A stretch of 64,000 bases of DNA from Gordonia sp. SID5947 (GTDB taxonomy: Bacteria > Actinomycetota > Actinomycetes > Mycobacteriales > Mycobacteriaceae): positions 3,782,001 to 3,846,000 of the forward strand of contig NZ_WWHU01000001.1 in the NCBI RefSeq assembly GCF_009862785.1. Direction: 5' to 3'. Numbering within the stretch: the stretch's first letter is position 1; each line of letters begins with the position of its first letter. The translations under genes were made by a program, and so were the position numbers. Of this stretch, positions 63,143-64,000 are shown in pieces. Under the pieces are notes generated by a model. It did no database searches. It was not told the DNA's origin and saw nothing but the letters and a program-made list of their open reading frames with translations.

Positions 63143-64000
63143 CTACTCGGCCCTTGCCCACTCGGGCAGGTTCTCGGCCATCGCGTCGACGATCGCGCGC
63201 TGACGGTCCTGTAGGGCCTGGCCCGGAGCCTCGGCGTACCCCTGCAGATACGGGTCGGTCACCACGGACCGAGTCCCTCGGAGCGCTTCGATCACGGCCA
63301 ACGCGCACATCGGCGCGTACCAACTCGAGTAGCCGCCTTCGTGTACCACAACCAGTTTGGCGCCGGTGTCGGTCGCGAGCGATTTCACCGATGTGGTCAA
63401 CGATCGGTAGCCGTCGGAGTGCAGCATCATGCGCCCGAGTGGGTCGGCGGCGGATGCGTCGTAGCCGGAGGCGACGAAGATCAACTCCGGGGCGAATCGA
63501 CGGATCAACGGATCGACCAGGTGAGCCATGGCGTATTCATAAGCACCGGTGCCGCTTCCGGGTGGCAGCGGGATGTTGACGTTGTACCCTTCGCCCGCCC
63601 CGCACCCGCGGTCCGATGCCTCGCCGCGGCCTTTGGGATAGGAGTGCTCCTGATGGAACGAGATGGTGAGGACATCGGGGTCTTCGTAGAAGATTGTCTC
63701 GGTCCCGTTGCCATGATGGACATCCCAGTCGATGACCGCGATCCGGCGCACGCCGCGCACGGCGCGGGCGTGTTCGACCGCGATCGCGATGTTGTTGAAA
63801 ATGCAGTAGCCCATTCCCGCGTCGGGCTCGGCATGGTGCCCCGGTGGACGCGACAGTGCATATGCAGTGGCGACTGTACCCGACAGCACGGCGTCGGTGC
63901 CGGCGATGGCCGCGCCCGCGGCGCGTCGCGCTATGTCGTATCCGCCGACGGTGAACGGGGTCGATCCGTCTCCGGCATCACCGCCGGTGGTCTGCGACAA
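63143..64000 (-). CDS. Histone-deacetylase/acetylpolyamine-amidohydrolase family protein (5' end cut)
   Basis: At least 286 residues of the arginase-deacetylase fold are present. The zinc-dependent active site is visible: RPPGHHAEP (tandem His), GYCIFNNIAIAV, the Asp-x-His of VIDWDVHHGNGT, the Asp in ASGYDASAADPLG and the late EGGYS. This is closest to class II deacetylase-like and acetylpolyamine amidohydrolases, which remove acetyl groups from amines. The N-terminal 80 or so residues lie beyond the window edge; the TTG at the edge is probably internal. If related to its neighbours, it could deacetylate an N-acetylamine entering the pathway. Confidence 0.85.
   Translation of the reverse strand: MSQTTGGDAGDGSTPFTVGGYDIARRAAGAAIAGTDAVLSGTVATAYALSRPPGHHAEPDAGMGYCIFNNIAIAVEHARAVRGVRRIAVIDWDVHHGNGTETIFYEDPDVLTISFHQEHSYPKGRGEASDRGCGAGEGYNVNIPLPPGSGTGAYEYAMAHLVDPLIRRFAPELIFVASGYDASAADPLGRMMLHSDGYRSLTTSVKSLATDTGAKLVVVHEGGYSSWYAPMCALAVIEALRGTRSVVTDPYLQGYAEAPGQALQDRQRAIVDAMAENLPEWARAE

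Overview
The window is GC-rich actinobacterial DNA (roughly mid-60s % GC by eye) with codon use and gene families typical of Mycobacteriales such as Rhodococcus, Gordonia or Mycolicibacterium. Pointers are a mycofactocin-type SDR, an NDMA-type alcohol dehydrogenase, steroid-style MaoC/SDR/thiolase-DUF35/acyl-CoA dehydrogenase modules, IclR and FCD-GntR regulators, and many ATGA stop/start overlaps. No rRNA, tRNA, IS element, CRISPR array or phage gene was recognised. The window cuts a gene at each end: an alpha/beta hydrolase on the left and a histone-deacetylase-like amidohydrolase on the right.

Layout. 0-5 kb: a hydrolase and its divergent IclR regulator with strong operators, then a leftward operon of flavin reductase, an altered RibB-like protein, a mycofactocin-type SDR and a luciferase-like monooxygenase. 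5-15 kb: class III aminotransferase, FCD-GntR regulator, a self-contained antiporter / TetR / drug-efflux group, then a leftward MaoC hydratase - alcohol dehydrogenase - aldehyde dehydrogenase series. 15-21 kb: a complete dipeptide-type ABC importer. 21-30 kb: amidohydrolase, second FCD-GntR, second luciferase-like monooxygenase, cupin, RidA, second class III aminotransferase, a degenerate RibB-RibA fusion, and a leftward SDR-MaoC pair. 30-37 kb: a CoA module (thiolase, DUF35, ADP-forming acyl-CoA synthetase, two-subunit acyl-CoA dehydrogenase). 37-50 kb: three BBE-type FAD oxidases, a flavin amine oxidase, two more cupins, a glyoxalase-fold protein, an unrecognised protein, a PNPOx-fold protein, a second flavin reductase, a second efflux pump, a tautomerase and a substrate-binding protein. 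50-55.6 kb: amidohydrolase - Rieske - small unknown - aldehyde dehydrogenase - MFS. 55.6-63 kb: a second complete ABC importer with two tandem Tat-type binding lipoproteins. The last gene is the deacetylase-like amidohydrolase.

How the genes may work together (inference): this looks like a large, duplicated catabolic region for one or a few nitrogen-containing organic compounds. ABC importers bring in substrate; amine/FAD oxidases and FMN monooxygenases with their reductases attack C-N or ring bonds; RidA, amidohydrolases, cupins and the tautomerase handle reactive enamine/imine or ring-opened products; aminotransferases, alcohol and aldehyde dehydrogenases give acids; the CoA module then shortens them by beta-oxidation. 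Aminotransferase, GntR, luciferase-like enzyme, RibB-like protein, MaoC, SDR, aldehyde dehydrogenase and importer each occur at least twice, suggesting two diverged versions of a related pathway. The substrate cannot be read from the sequence.

Quality note: five genes carry a one-base frameshift, each explained by loss of one G/C from a homopolymer. This looks more like sequencing error than decay.
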